NCBI RefSeq assembly: GCF_024362695.1
Contig: NC_065426.1
Span: 4,308,236 to 4,372,235, forward strand
Source: Pectinophora gossypiella
Taxonomy: Eukaryota; Arthropoda; Insecta; Lepidoptera; Gelechiidae
Direction: 5' to 3'
Length of the DNA stretch: 64,000 bases
How positions within the stretch are numbered: position 1 is the stretch's first letter; each line of letters opens with the position of its first letter. The notes below the pieces were generated by a model. That model was given only the letters and a program-made list of their open reading frames with translations, searched no databases and had not been told where the DNA came from. The position numbers and the translations under genes are program-made. Below, in pieces: positions 20,701 through 29,736 of the stretch.

Positions 20701-22942
20701 AGATATTACTATAGTGTCTTTGTTTTTGTACCCATAGAGCAACACGGGCAAATTTGTGTAACAATTATACAGGGTGTTAGTGACATCGTAACAAAAACTT
20801 TGAGGGGTGATTGAGGCCATGATTCTGAGATAATATCAAGTGGAATTTTCCGTCGCAAAAGTATGGAACTGAAAATAATTAAAAAAAAACACAAAAATTT
20901 TCATGAATATTCAGACTGAAAATTCCACTTGATATCAACTCAGAATCATGGTCTGAACCATCCCCCTCAGTATTCGTTGCGCACCCCTAACACCCATACC
21001 TACTTGTATGACTACCGTATGTACTTGTATGGGGTGTAAGTGTCATCGTAACGAATACTGAGGGGGATGATTAAGCTGATTATTCTGAGTTAATATCAAG
21101 TGGAATTTTCCATCGCGAAAATATAGAATTGAAAATAATTTTAAAAAACTAAAAAAAAATCATGAATTTTGCGACGAAAAATTCCACCTGATATTAACTC
21201 AGAATCATGGTCTGAATCATCACCCTGAGTATTCGTTACGATGTCACTAACACCCTGTATATTATACACATACATACATACATACACATTGCCGGTAAAG
21301 TGGCTATGGAATTTGAGAAGTAAAGCTATCGTAGTTATTATCTGTTGGCAGAAGTAGTACTAAAAGAGAGTGGGGTTGAACCGGCGACATAGGTTCTCAC
21401 ACAAAATGCGCGTTAGGGCCTATATTATATGTACTTTAATATACTTTATTGCACTTAACAACTAGTTACATTACAAACAAGAAATGGACGTTTACAATGT
21501 ATAGGAACAGGATACCAAAATACTTTTATTTTCAGGTTCGTTTTCAAGAACCTTCAGCCGTGTTAAGCTCACCTACAACCCGATCTATTCTACCGTGATG
21601 ACTTTCTACAATGCTATTGAAAAGCCAGTCTGTATATTTGAGAAGTTGAATTGTAAGAGATATCTGAAGATTTATGTACTCGCCCTTAAAATGCGATACA
21701 GGCATCGAGGTGGGTATTTATATTTCTTAACATAACATAAGCTTATCATATGGTTATAACTCAATTTGATTCTTCTTCTTATCCTGTGTCAAGGTTATTG
21801 CTGAGCCGCGAAAAGCCCCTGACATGGCTCATGTAACGACAACACACTTACATCATTAATTGGTAACCGGGACCAACGGCTTAACGTGCCTTCCGAAGCA
21901 TGAATCATATTACTTTCGGATAAACAGGTGATCAGCCTGTAATGTCCTAACCAAACTAAGGATCACAAAGTGATTTTTGAGTTATGTCCCCACCGGGATT
22001 CGTACCCGGAAATAACATATATCATTATAGTATATTTGATATTGTAAGTACTTACAAAAATTATATAACTTTTACAGGTATAGCCAAAGACCTGATAAAA
22101 GCTGGTATGGACTTGGCTGCAAGCGCCTTTGTGCCAGTAATGGCTGGGATCTTCACCAGCGGAAGGTCGCAGCAGATAGCCGATGAACTTGGTTTCGAGA
22201 AATACAATGAGATCTACTACATAAGATATCTTATTGATGATCAGGTGATAATGCAGTTACCTTAAGTTATATAACTCTTTATACCCCTACCTCCTTAGGT
22301 GAAGAGGTGATAAAGGCTCTCACCCGGACAGAACTGTCTTTTTTTTACAAATAACATCTTGTTAGTCCAGTAGGTCTAACATTTGCAACGTGATAAAATT
22401 ATCGATCGATTCGCTTTGTTTTATCCCTAACATGCGTGCCACGTGATTTTGTTAGTATTTTAACGGAACGACATGACTTATTTGAGTTCACATATTCGGT
22501 GCTACCAATCGACAAAACGATATAATTATATCGTCATTTCTATCGTTACATGAACCATAATCAGGTGCCTTCGGCGGCTCACCCTGACACTAAGGTTGAG
22601 GAAGTTGATAATCTATTTCACAACTCACACTCAGAAGAAATTGTTAAAATAATGTTACAAAATTGAATCTTATTTTTGAAATCGATCTTTCTCCAACAGA
22701 TAGTGTTTTGGGATACGGGTACTGGCAACTATGGCGCATCTATTATGGCGTACCGTATCCCAGACATAGAAGAACCAGAAGATATAACTGTAGTGCCGTC
22801 TTCCCGATTCAATATGATAAAAGCTCCTGATGAGGAAGGTGGCGAAGAGGAAGGAGAAGAAGGCGCTGAGAAGAAAGAAGGAGAGGCGGAAGGAAAGAAA
22901 GAAGAAGAAGAAAAGAAAGAGGGCGAAGAGAAGAAAGAATAA
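14575..22942 (+). CDS. Arylalkylamine N-acetyltransferase-like protein (GNAT family), five coding exons
   Basis: Joined exons 14575-14739, 15773-15932, 21536-21709, 22078-22244 and 22700-22942 give 302 residues and a TAA stop. Every junction is GT-AG and keeps frame (intron phases 0,1,1,0). An in-frame TGA at 14566-14568, in the same exon, fixes the ATG. The sequence has the order expected of insect aaNAT-like enzymes: an N-terminal helix region ending HYLGEE; strand region KLVGLLIMRI (96-105); the acetyl-CoA pyrophosphate-loop motif RHRGIA (RxxGxA, 164-169); and ELGFEKYNEIYY (203-214) near the C-terminal fold. Such enzymes transfer acetyl from acetyl-CoA to amines in the cytosol, with roles in amine inactivation and cuticle chemistry. 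The substrate here is unknown and this looks like a divergent subgroup. Oddities: residues 266-302 form an almost pure Glu/Lys/Gly tail that lengthens the protein beyond the usual ~220-260 residues, and intron 2 is 5.6 kb of transposon debris. No signal peptide or membrane segment. Confidence 0.88.
14740..15772 (+). other. Intron 1 with SINE-A pieces
   Basis: 1033 bases. 15270-15448 holds the 5' half of a reverse SINE-A, 15474-15545 a forward SINE-A 3' end, and 15680-15712 a scrap of REP-1 (TAACTTGGCCGGACGAATG). 14820-15260 is AT-rich with nothing identified. Confidence 0.7.
15773..15932 (+). CDS. Acetyltransferase coding exon 2 (residues 56-108 plus one base)
   Basis: Acceptor TCTTTTACAG, donor A/GTAAGT. 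Encodes DDKEGTDEFIHNARIWMKD and the strand GKEKLVGLLIMRIQEK leading towards the cofactor region. 160 bases, leaving a split Ser codon. Confidence 0.88.
16384..16640. mobile_element. MITE-4 copy
   Basis: ATTGGGTAGTTTCC at the left is mirrored by GGAAATTACCCTAT at the right, with the interior motif ATAAATTATGAAATTCTGAT. Sibling copies are at about 37160-37475, 40252-40504 and 60470-60640. A duplication of TAAATAAAGACTAAAGG occurs inside this copy. Confidence 0.7.
16700..16860. repeat. AAAATAAAATA low-complexity tract
   Basis: Imperfect AAAAT/AAATA-rich repeats in two blocks, around a stretch resembling a LINE 3' tail (CATTTATTTCAAGCAACATA). Confidence 0.6.
16890..17134 (-). mobile_element. REP-4 piece and SINE-A 5' half
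   Basis: 16890-16965 is REP-4 inverted relative to 12880-12980. 16966-17134 is the core-to-head part of SINE-A in reverse (GGGAATCGAACCCGGGATCT is box B). Confidence 0.65.
17135..17260 (-). mobile_element. tRNA-like SINE head of another family
   Basis: In reverse this reads GTCACTGTGGTCCTGCGGTT, then CGCCGGTTCGAACCCTGG: box A and box B spacing of a tRNA, but without a complete cloverleaf. A similar head lies at 19815-19895. Confidence 0.5.
17645..17745. repeat. REP-5 copy (inverted relative to 13522)
   Basis: ATTACCTATTTTCTCATTGC, then GGGTACATAATTATTA mirrors 13522-13610. Confidence 0.55.
17860..18330 (+). mobile_element. LINE 3' end (jockey/CR1-like), frameshifted
   Basis: Frame 17880-18107 reads QCIRFYNKIPIDIQNLPFNC, typical of the last part of jockey-like reverse transcriptase ORFs. 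After a +1 shift near 18075 it continues FYKVSDYSEDMNAWG and stops. The 3' UTR (ACGGCCCTGTGCCGAGGTTT, then AGCTGCAGTAGTTTTAGGCG) is shared, inverted, with 38925-39185. Confidence 0.7.
18648..18740 (+). repeat. REP-1 left end
   Basis: TAACGTGACTTATTGTAGAT, then ACTTGGCCGGACAAATGGGG is the REP-1 start, truncated after GTGCGTTGAAGGCTCC. Confidence 0.65.
18939..19418 (+). mobile_element. MITE-1 double-hairpin copy
   Basis: Two hairpins (18939-19173 and 19209-19418) joined by the CATACAAGTAGGTATGG linker, in the same orientation as 13031-13518. Ends TGGGTGTTAG and ACACCGTG, flanked by TA. Confidence 0.8.
19612..19990 (-). mobile_element. SINE cluster: SINE-A, second tRNA-like head, SINE-A scrap
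   Basis: 19612-19815 is SINE-A core plus head in reverse. 19815-19895 carries the second tRNA-like head with its T-loop motif twice (GGTTCGAACCGGCG and GGTTCGTACCGGCG). 19934-19990 is a further SINE-A head (GAACTACTGGACCACAGAGG). Confidence 0.6.
20250..20580. mobile_element. SINE-B with inverted internal duplication
   Basis: The tail portion is reverse (20255-20327). Then 20335-20388 is forward core sequence and 20426-20479 the same sequence reverse-complemented, forming a ~54-bp stem. The copy ends with a damaged reverse head (AACCACTAGACCAC). Confidence 0.7.
20770..21257 (-). mobile_element. MITE-1 double-hairpin copy (488 bp)
   Basis: Flanked by TA, ends CAGGGTGTTAG and CACCCTG. The linker reads CCATACCTACTTGTATG, so the copy is reversed relative to 13031-13518, with the same total length. 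Confidence 0.85.
21536..21709 (+). CDS. Acetyltransferase coding exon 3 (residues 109-167)
   Basis: Acceptor TTATTTTCAG, donor GAG/GTGGGT. Encodes RTFSRVKLTYNPIYSTVMTF and ends in VLALKMRYRHR, the start of the acetyl-CoA loop. The Gly codon of RxxGxA is split by intron 3. Confidence 0.88.
21710..22077 (+). other. Intron 3 with SINE-A insertion
   Basis: 368 bases, of which 21773-22010 is a reverse SINE-A lacking most of its head (GGGATTCGTACCCGG is box B). Confidence 0.75.
22078..22244 (+). CDS. Acetyltransferase coding exon 4 (residues 167-222)
   Basis: Acceptor ACTTTTACAG, donor CAG/GTGATA. Encodes GIAKDLIKAGMDLAASAF, then FTSGRSQQIADELGFEKYNE. The R/K-SxxxAxxLGF pattern near the end of the fold is usual in insect aaNATs. 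Confidence 0.88.
22245..22699 (+). other. Intron 4
   Basis: 455 bases. Contains a REP-1 scrap (22306-22345, GGCTCTCACCCGGACAGAAC) and a decayed SINE-A 3' end (22555-22640). Confidence 0.65.
22700..22942 (+). CDS. Acetyltransferase coding exon 5 with Glu/Lys tail (residues 223-302)
   Basis: Acceptor TTCTCCAACAG. Encodes VFWDTGTGNYGASIMAYRIP, the last strand of the domain, then a linker ending MIKAP. From residue 266 to the end about 30 of 37 residues are Glu or Lys. The DNA there is a purine-only GAA/GAG/AAG run, so repeat slippage may have built it. TAA at 22940-22942. Confidence 0.85.
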   Translation: MVFWDTGTGNYGASIMAYRIPDIEEPEDITVVPSSRFNMIKAPDEEGGEEEGEEGAEKKEGEAEGKKEEEEKKEGEEKKE

Positions 22943-22972
22943 GAGAAGAAATAGAAAAGACGTTATGGACGG

Positions 22973-22978
22973 AATAAA
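22973..22978 (+). terminator. Polyadenylation signal of the acetyltransferase gene
   Basis: AATAAA 31 bases after the stop codon, on the coding strand; it implies a very short 3' UTR. Confidence 0.6.
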
Positions 22979-23039
22979 AAAGTTGATGTTAAAGATGCAG
23001 TTTTATTTCTCTGGACATACTTAGTAGACTAGAAAATAG

Positions 23040-24127
23040 TTTGTAATAGCAATAATTATCAAAAAAGTAAGAAAGTTTATATATTTTCAATATTTCTCTT
23101 ACTGTTATTTATTTCGTATCTTTAATTTCGGATATTATAGGTCCGGCTGTGCGTGTGAATGGACTCAAAATTAATAAGGTTTATTACAGGATTTTCTCTC
23201 TAAAAGTCTTAAATGTGGATTAATACATTAAATGCTGATCGGTAATACCCTAGTCGAGCCAGGAAATCGGAGTTAGGCAAAGTTTAAAAGGTTTTTTCTA
23301 GTCTAGTCCAAGTGATTCAATTTGTCTTCAAAAAAGGAGTTTACAGGTAAAACTTACTTCGGGTAGCTGTTTTTATTGCGCTAACGCTTTTATCGGGCGC
23401 CATTGCCGATACTTCGCACGACTGCAAATTTTACTGTTACGACACGGCTTGCATCGAAAGAATTTTACGATCTGCCCATAAAACCCGTAATCGTCGGACA
23501 TCCCGCTAAATTGGGCCAATTTGCAATCGCCATTTCCTATCTTTGACAGTTAAAAGCTACAGGTGTTGGCAAAGTTGACGAAATGAAATTTGGGTTTTAT
23601 GTTCTGGTGCTGGAATATGCAGATTTGCTTGGGCGACCTAATTTGATGAAGTACTCGATGCATTTTTGGGAGGTCCGTTGAAATGTCTCTTGACAAAATA
23701 ACTTCGCGATAACAAAACGTTTGGAAAAAAATTGTTGGTATGTAGCTTCTTGAGTTGTATACATTTTGCGTTATTTTGCTGTAAATTTCCCTAAAAATAA
23801 ATAAATAATAATAAATAAGTAGATCCATGGTATTACTATGAAATGCAAAGTAGGTACTGTCGTACCGGAACGTAAGATATACTCAGGTGGAGACGATTCA
23901 TCACGTTTATTCTTCATTTTCAAATTATTACATCATATTGATAATAAAGGGAAATTGAATTTTACTTTATAGAAAGACCAATTTGCGCTAGGCGTAAAAA
24001 ATAGAATAACACGCCAGCCAGAATGATGTGAGGGGGTCACAAAATCTCATTACCTACTTAGATATTAAGCAACATAACAAATAGAGATCACTCCAGAATG
24101 GTAGATTTCAAATAGTCTCTCTTTCTC
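23040..24127. other. Intergenic, nothing recognised
   Basis: About 1.1 kb downstream of the gene with no repeat family or ORF of merit. The minus frame at 23550-23828 has no recognisable character. Confidence 0.45.
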
Positions 24128-24292
24128 TCGTTAAGCCGTTGGTCCCAGCTGCATTAGCAGTCGTTAATAACCACCATTCCGCACTGGGCCCGCGTGGTGG
24201 TTTAAGGCCCAATCTCCCTATCCATCCATCCATAGGGGAGGCCCGTGCCCCAGTAGTGGGGACGTTAATGGGCTGGTGATGATGATGATTGA
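24128..24292 (+). mobile_element. SINE-C 3' half
   Basis: GTTAAGCCGTTGGTCCCAGC (the shared SINE core end), then GGTGGTTTAAGGCCCAATCT, and the LINE-like end GGGGAGGCCCGTGCCCCAGT, finishing with a GATGATGAT tail. Confidence 0.65.
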
Positions 24293-24964
24293 AATAGGTA
24301 CTTAAAGAAAAAAATGTGATCCATATCAACTATGTAGATGTTCCACACAACTTCCGGTCTGAACAGAAGTTAGTCCGACAAAAAAGTCTAAAGCTCTATT
24401 TCTATCCTAAATCAGCAGATCCATAATTCAACTGTTTAATTAATGCTAAAATCTGGATTTTTCTTCAAACGTTCTGTTTATTTTTCAATGTTTATCCATG
24501 ATAAGCGCAAATATAACGAACTCTCAATCACCCCGGTTTTTGTCTCGGAAACTTTTTTAATGAAGTTCCTTTCAAAAAATAAGTTATTTAATCTAACTTC
24601 CATGGAATTTCTAGATAAGAATCGCGATCTCATTAAATTGGCAGTTTTGGGGACTTTAATTATAATTTTCAGGATGGACCTGAGGAAATAGTCGAACGTT
24701 TTGTAGAATATACCTGAATAATACTTCGTGTAGAACGTGTGGGGAGCGCTGGTAAATATAATAAAACCCCACACAAATAAATAATTGAATGAACTGTATT
24801 ACTTAGGATATTATATTAAATTACAAGATCCAAACATTGAGACGCGTTGGTTTGCTCGCGCTAGAGATGTGACTGACCATAAATGGTAGACTATTAGGTA
24901 TGTCCCATACAGAGTGTCTGGGGTATGGACTTGTCAGAGACTTTCAAAGATTGATTGGCTGTAA
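24293..24964. other. Intergenic, nothing recognised
   Basis: Frames on both strands at 24443-24774 overlap each other, are AT-driven and match nothing I know. Confidence 0.4.
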
Positions 24965-25262
24965 TGGCCTCTGTGGTCCAGTGGTTGAGCGTTGGGCTTA
25001 CGATCCGGAGGTCCCGGGTGCGAATCCCGGTGTATATCACAAAAATCACTTTGTGATCCCTAGTTTGTTTGATCACCTGATTGTCCGAAAGTAAGATGAT
25101 CCGTGCTTCGGAAGGCACGTTAAGCCGTTGATCCCAGTTAATACTTACTGAAGTAAGCGAGTAATCGTTACATGAGCCATGTCAGGGGCCTTTGGCGGCT
25201 CAATAATAATCCTGACACCAGGGTTGATGGGGTTGGTAATCCACCTTACAACCCACACGATC
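24965..25262 (+). mobile_element. SINE-A full copy
   Basis: Forward orientation with box A GTGGTCCAGTGGTTGAGCG and box B GGGTGCGAATCCCGG, then the core and 3' region to ACAACCCACACGAT. The GAAGAA tail is missing and no target duplication is seen. Confidence 0.8.
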
Positions 25263-25850
25263 AGATATTATAAAAGCCAGGTACGTATTAGCTTGCTATC
25301 ACTTTTTAATGAGGAAGAAAACATCTTAAATGAAAGAAAAGGAGACACTTCTGGATGTCTGACGGATCTCAAAAGACAAATGGATAGCCCGAAATAGAGA
25401 AAATGTGTGTGTCTAGGTTGGGCCGTTGTCGGCTTCAATTTCCAGCAAAAACACTCTCCTCTCAAAGAATTTAAAATACGAAAATTCCAAATTCAAATAA
25501 ACCGGCCATAAACTAACTGGCGACAAGTACACTAAATCACAGCGCCTATTCCCGTCAAAAACAACACATTTCCCGGAATCGGTGTTACAAGCCGTCAATC
25601 TTCCCTCCCACAACCATCACAGATTAGTTTACTCAACCCGCACTTAAAAGGAACCTCAAGCAATTACTAAGAAAGATTCGGCCGATACGATGACTCTCGA
25701 AACTTATCGAGATTGGATTCCTATTAGGTTAGCCAGGATTAGCGAGTTGGTTCGGTACATTGATTCACCTGAACGAAATCTCGGAATGAATTTAGGAGTT
25801 AATCAATTTATAGATTGGAGTCAGAAAAAATAAGGACCACAAAATGATTC
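25263..25850. other. Intergenic, nothing recognised
   Basis: No ORF with family features and no placed repeat. Confidence 0.45.
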
Positions 25851-25912
25851 AGCTCATGATTCTGAGTAAAAATCAAGTGGAATTTTCCTTTGCAAATGTA
25901 TGGAACAGGTTC
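25851..25912 (+). mobile_element. MITE-1 half-arm on the left of the LTR element
   Basis: CATGATTCTGAGTAAAAATC, then AAGTGGAATTTTCC matches one MITE-1 arm. A complementary arm lies beyond the LTR element at 31545-31640. Confidence 0.55.
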
Positions 25913-25916
25913 AGGT

Positions 25917-27425
25917 TGTAACGAAGCATTTCGGACCAACGAGCCTTGTAGCGACATCTTGTGGTTTCTGACGATATAACGTTGTTTTTATATTTTACCC
26001 GCAGGAAATCACAGATGGCGCTGCAGGGTTATCGATGGGCCCGAATATTTTTGATTATTTTATTTTCTTCTAAATTATTATATTAAAATTATCTGCAACA
26101 TTTATTTTTGATATATTATAATTATATTGTTTAAATTTTGGGATCAAACAAGTCGATCGATTGTTGTCGTTGATTCGGCGAATTTATGGTTTGGTAGATT
26201 TTTTCTAGTTTGGCAACTTTGTTCGTGGTTCTTGTGTCAGACTGACAGCTGGCTGAGCTGAGAGACAGGTTATGGAAAGTGGGGACGTCGCGAGAGCGCC
26301 GGAGACTCCACTGCCGTAACAATAATGTGGGCAAATTAAAAGCCACGATTTATCGGCGACATCAAGAGCCGATGTCTCGATTTAAATAAACAACTTAACC
26401 GAGATGGTGAGTCCTCGCAATTCTTCGTGCATATTTTTGCACCAACTTTGTGATAACCTCGAGGTCCTTGTTTTCAGCAACATCACTGAAATCCCATCGC
26501 CTAAGGTCCAGTGGGTGGGTTTAGGTTTCATCCGAGCGATGCCCAACTATCCCGGATGAACCTGTAAGTTATTTTCTTTGTTTTACACTCGTGAGTTGCA
26601 TTGCCACGCTGTCAGCTGAACCACATGCTAATCATTGCCATTCCTTGTTGCAGATGGGTTTTTTTTTTCTTTAAGTTTTGAACGTTTTAATTTTCTAACG
26701 TTTTGCAAGTCTTAATGTAAGAAGAAGTTTATAATTGGATCAGATGTTTTGTGAATGAAGATTCCTACTGTTTTCTTCTGCATTTGAGAGTTATTTCAAG
26801 CTTCATTTCGGCGGAGCTTGCCTTGGTTGTTTGCACGTCGAAGCTTTCCTTTGTGCGGCGCGCATGTGGATGTGCCGCGCCTCTCCTTTTGCCAACACTC
26901 CGGATAAGGCTCGGTGAAGGACTGCGAGGTTGACCGGTGGACGTGCAGCCCGCCAGCTGCGGAACAGTAGGCCCGCTGCGCCGCCATCGTCCAGCACGCC
27001 CTGGCCTGAGCCGGCCTCAACTCATCACCTGTACGGTATTCCAGAACGCCTCAGGTAGGCCTGATAGTCGGAGGTCCTCGAGTAAGTGAGGTGCCTACAG
27101 GTGTACGGACAGTGTTTTTAAACATAGTGTTATCCCATGGTTGTTACGGAGTGACAATTAACCTGACGGACCAAAGCGCGACCTGTCTCCCTCCATAGGG
27201 TGTTCACCTACCTATGGTTGTACTTGGTAATTAAATGTTATAAGAATATACATTGTACGGATTCAAAGGGAGTTTTCTTTGTCTCATGCTCACCGGTCTA
27301 TAACATCTAGCTGTGCCCTTCAGGTAAACACCACTTTATAAATTTTCTGAAACATATCAGTATTTTAACACCATTTCCTATTTTTCCTACCTTTTTATAT
27401 AGGTAGTCAAAAATCTTTTGTTTCA
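25917..27425 (+). repeat. Left LTR (1509 bp)
   Basis: TG...CA ends. Contains a GC-rich block (26800-27010) in an otherwise AT-rich LTR and several intron-like signals (see findings). Frames of 60-74 codons inside occur identically in the right LTR and show no protein-family features. Confidence 0.93.
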
Positions 27426-27426
27426 G

Positions 27427-27444
27427 TGGCGCCCTTCTTGGTGA
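27427..27444 (+). other. Primer-binding site
   Basis: TGGCGCCCTTCTTGGTGA starts one base after the left LTR. TGG at the 5' end is the complement of a tRNA CCA end, and TGGCGCCC resembles known retroelement primer sites. The exact tRNA is not determined. Confidence 0.75.
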
Positions 27445-28475
27445 AATTGTCGCTCTGTACAACCATTTTAGAATATAAGTGGTGTTGGCATAAACTTTAA
27501 GAATAAATTTTGTGAAAACAGTGTATTTTTTTTTTATTATTAAAAAGTGATGGGATTTTGTGTGAATTGTTTGTGTTTTGTTTGCATCTTAGGTTAAGTT
27601 GTGTTTGTCTTAGCATAAGTAAGGTTCTAGGCCTCCTACAGAGACCTAACCTAAATACTTATTTTATTGCAATAAGTTTAACCCAATTCTAGGGCTTATT
27701 GTCAATTTTTAAAACTACATTTGTGTTTTCATTTTATTTAACCATTATGTAAACTACAGGTTAAAACATATTTTGAACATTTTTTTTTGATGCTAGCTAG
27801 CAAATAATTTTAATCAGTATTGAGTTTTTTTTGTAACAATTTGGACAAATAATATCCATATAGTACTGCATTTTGAGATTTCCCAACAATTGAATTTTGA
27901 AAACATAGAATTAAAAAACAAACAATTTCACTATTTAAAAACAATAATAAATTACTTTCTAGTTTTATAATTACATTTATAACAGGACATTGGTTTGTAA
28001 TTGGAATTTTGTGACTTAGTTTCATCATCATACTTACTGACAGTTGTGCCGCTGCTTGGCAAACATTTTGCTTATTTGTTTTTAAGAAATAATTATAGAA
28101 CTGTCTTTCAATAACAAATTTATTGAGTTATATTCAGTAGCAAACTTACTTTACCACCTTTTACATATTGAATAACATAATTACAACAATATATTTACTT
28201 GACAATAAACATTTAATATATAGAAAACATAACCTAAAACAAAATTTATATAAAACACTGTTGGTTCTTTTATTATTGTGAAAATTAAATACAGGGATAT
28301 AAAGTATCGATGTTGTGTGATAATTACAGTTATTTGGTTTATATTTTATGAAAGTTTTGTACATATTGTATAGAGAGTAAGTAATGGAGGCAGACAGGTA
28401 CATTTTGAAACATAGATTTACTTCAGTTTACTTCAAACCTCTTTTCAAACTTGAGATTATAACTAAGACACAACC
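27445..28475 (+). other. LTR element leader, no gene
   Basis: About 1 kb of AT-rich untranslated interior. Any open frames are short and on the minus strand. Confidence 0.6.
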
Positions 28476-28904
28476 ATGGATATCCAAACTGTTTGTTTAC
28501 AATCACTGCTCCGTGATGAGTTGGTTTATGGAGTGAGTATTCGTGCTGAAGCACCAGCTGATACTGTTCTCAAAATGAAGAAGCAGCTTAGGGAGTTGAT
28601 CACTGGTTTCTCTCCGGATGAAGTACTGGACGATGAGCGGAAGCCACTGGCCGAATTCCCAATTATCACCGAAAAGCTGAAGGAGCTGCAGGCAAAGATT
28701 GATACTGCAGTGAAGTCTAGGGAACGTCATCGCCTTATGCGTGCTAGGGCTTTGTATAATCATCTTCATCACCGTCTTGAGCGTGTAGTATGCACGGAGT
28801 CTGTCGATAGGGACATCCAATCGAAGAAGATTGGGAATCTTAAAGCTTGCGGACACTCATTGGAGAATTTTTCCTTTTCATGGTTAGCATTCAATAACAT
28901 TTAG
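28476..28904 (+). CDS. Internal ORF of the LTR element, possible truncated Gag N-terminus
   Basis: 142 codons, ATG in a good context (ACAACCATGG). The first 45 residues (SLLRDELVYGVSIRAEAP, then VLKMKKQLRELI) resemble the SAP-like start of Gag proteins in insect LTR elements, where an LxxELxxRG-type helix is followed by a second helix with RKxLR. The middle (KLKELQAKIDTAVKSRERHR) is predicted helical and basic. The last ~20 residues look unrelated, as if the frame runs out of Gag into non-coding DNA. No zinc knuckle or capsid major-homology motif. Gag assignment is inference; the ORF could equally be a captured fragment. Confidence 0.5.
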   Translation: MDIQTVCLQSLLRDELVYGVSIRAEAPADTVLKMKKQLRELITGFSPDEVLDDERKPLAEFPIITEKLKELQAKIDTAVKSRERHRLMRARALYNHLHHRLERVVCTESVDRDIQSKKIGNLKACGHSLENFSFSWLAFNNI

Positions 28905-29720
28905 AAAAATTTTGGGGTTACTTGTGTCATTAGGACCTAGTAACATTCTATTTATAACAAACACATTTTTTTTATGTAGTTAAAGACTATTAATTAGTCT
29001 TTTGATTTTAAAATAACTAGGTACATTTACCAATAGATGTTTTATGTTTGTTTATGTTAAATGTTTTTTTTAGTGTGTTTATGGTGCGCTGATAAGGCCC
29101 ATACACACTGGCGTCTGCAACGCAGCGTTTTTATGAACGCTCAACTTAGCGTTTTTATGTTTTTTTTTGTTTAGGCGGTTATAGCCTATTCATGTTTATA
29201 GTTTATTCATGTTGCTCGTGACAACATTTTTTAGGCTTTATAGTAGCCATTTATTAGAAATTCATTTAAATAGGAAACCTCATTAGGTTGACTATTTTTT
29301 TTTGTTTTTCGACGGAGCGGGTAGTGACTCCTTAAATAAGCCTCTAGCAACTGTTGTTTTGTTTTTTTGTCTTTGTCTTTAGAATTGGGATATCGAGTGA
29401 CACTATGAGAGTCGTCAGCTCAACAGGGGTATGAATGTGGGTGACACCCAGTGAAATGGATACTGGGTGCTACTTTATGAAAGAAGTGAAAGGTGATCAA
29501 TGAATGGTGAAGAATAACAGGTCGGGGTAATTGTTGTGCTTAGGGTTGTGCTGTTTATATGTTTGAGTTGTGCTTCGTTACGTTTTTTTTTATAAATTGT
29601 TTAGATGTCTTGTCTTTTGTGGCAGATTTTTTTTTAAAATCGTTAAAATTTAGACTGGTTGTGCGCTCCAGGCTCAATGGCTGAGGGCAGCCGTGTTTCT
29701 CACCCAGTTCGAAACCTCTC
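28905..29720 (+). other. LTR element 3' interior, no gene
   Basis: T-rich with several poly-T runs. No pol motif in any frame. A full element would have 3-5 kb of pol here. Confidence 0.65.
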
Positions 29721-29735
29721 GTGGGTAGGGGGGTA
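29721..29735 (+). other. Polypurine tract
   Basis: GTGGGTAGGGGGGTA directly before the right LTR, the expected position of the plus-strand primer. Confidence 0.75.
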
Positions 29736-29736
29736 T

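Larger units (their letters stand above)
15933..21535 (+). other. Intron 2, 5.6 kb, transposon-filled
   Basis: Contains at least MITE-4, an AAATA-rich low-complexity tract (16700-16860), REP-4, SINE-A, another tRNA-like SINE head, REP-5, a LINE 3' end, REP-1, two MITE-1 copies and a rearranged SINE-B. 15960-16310, 17270-17640 and 21258-21535 hold nothing I can name; the first of these is relatively GC-rich. Confidence 0.75.

Noticed and set aside
26131..27020. Frames of 60-74 codons inside the LTRs
   Set aside because: They occur identically in both LTRs, overlap each other on both strands and show no protein features; GC-rich LTR sequence explains them.
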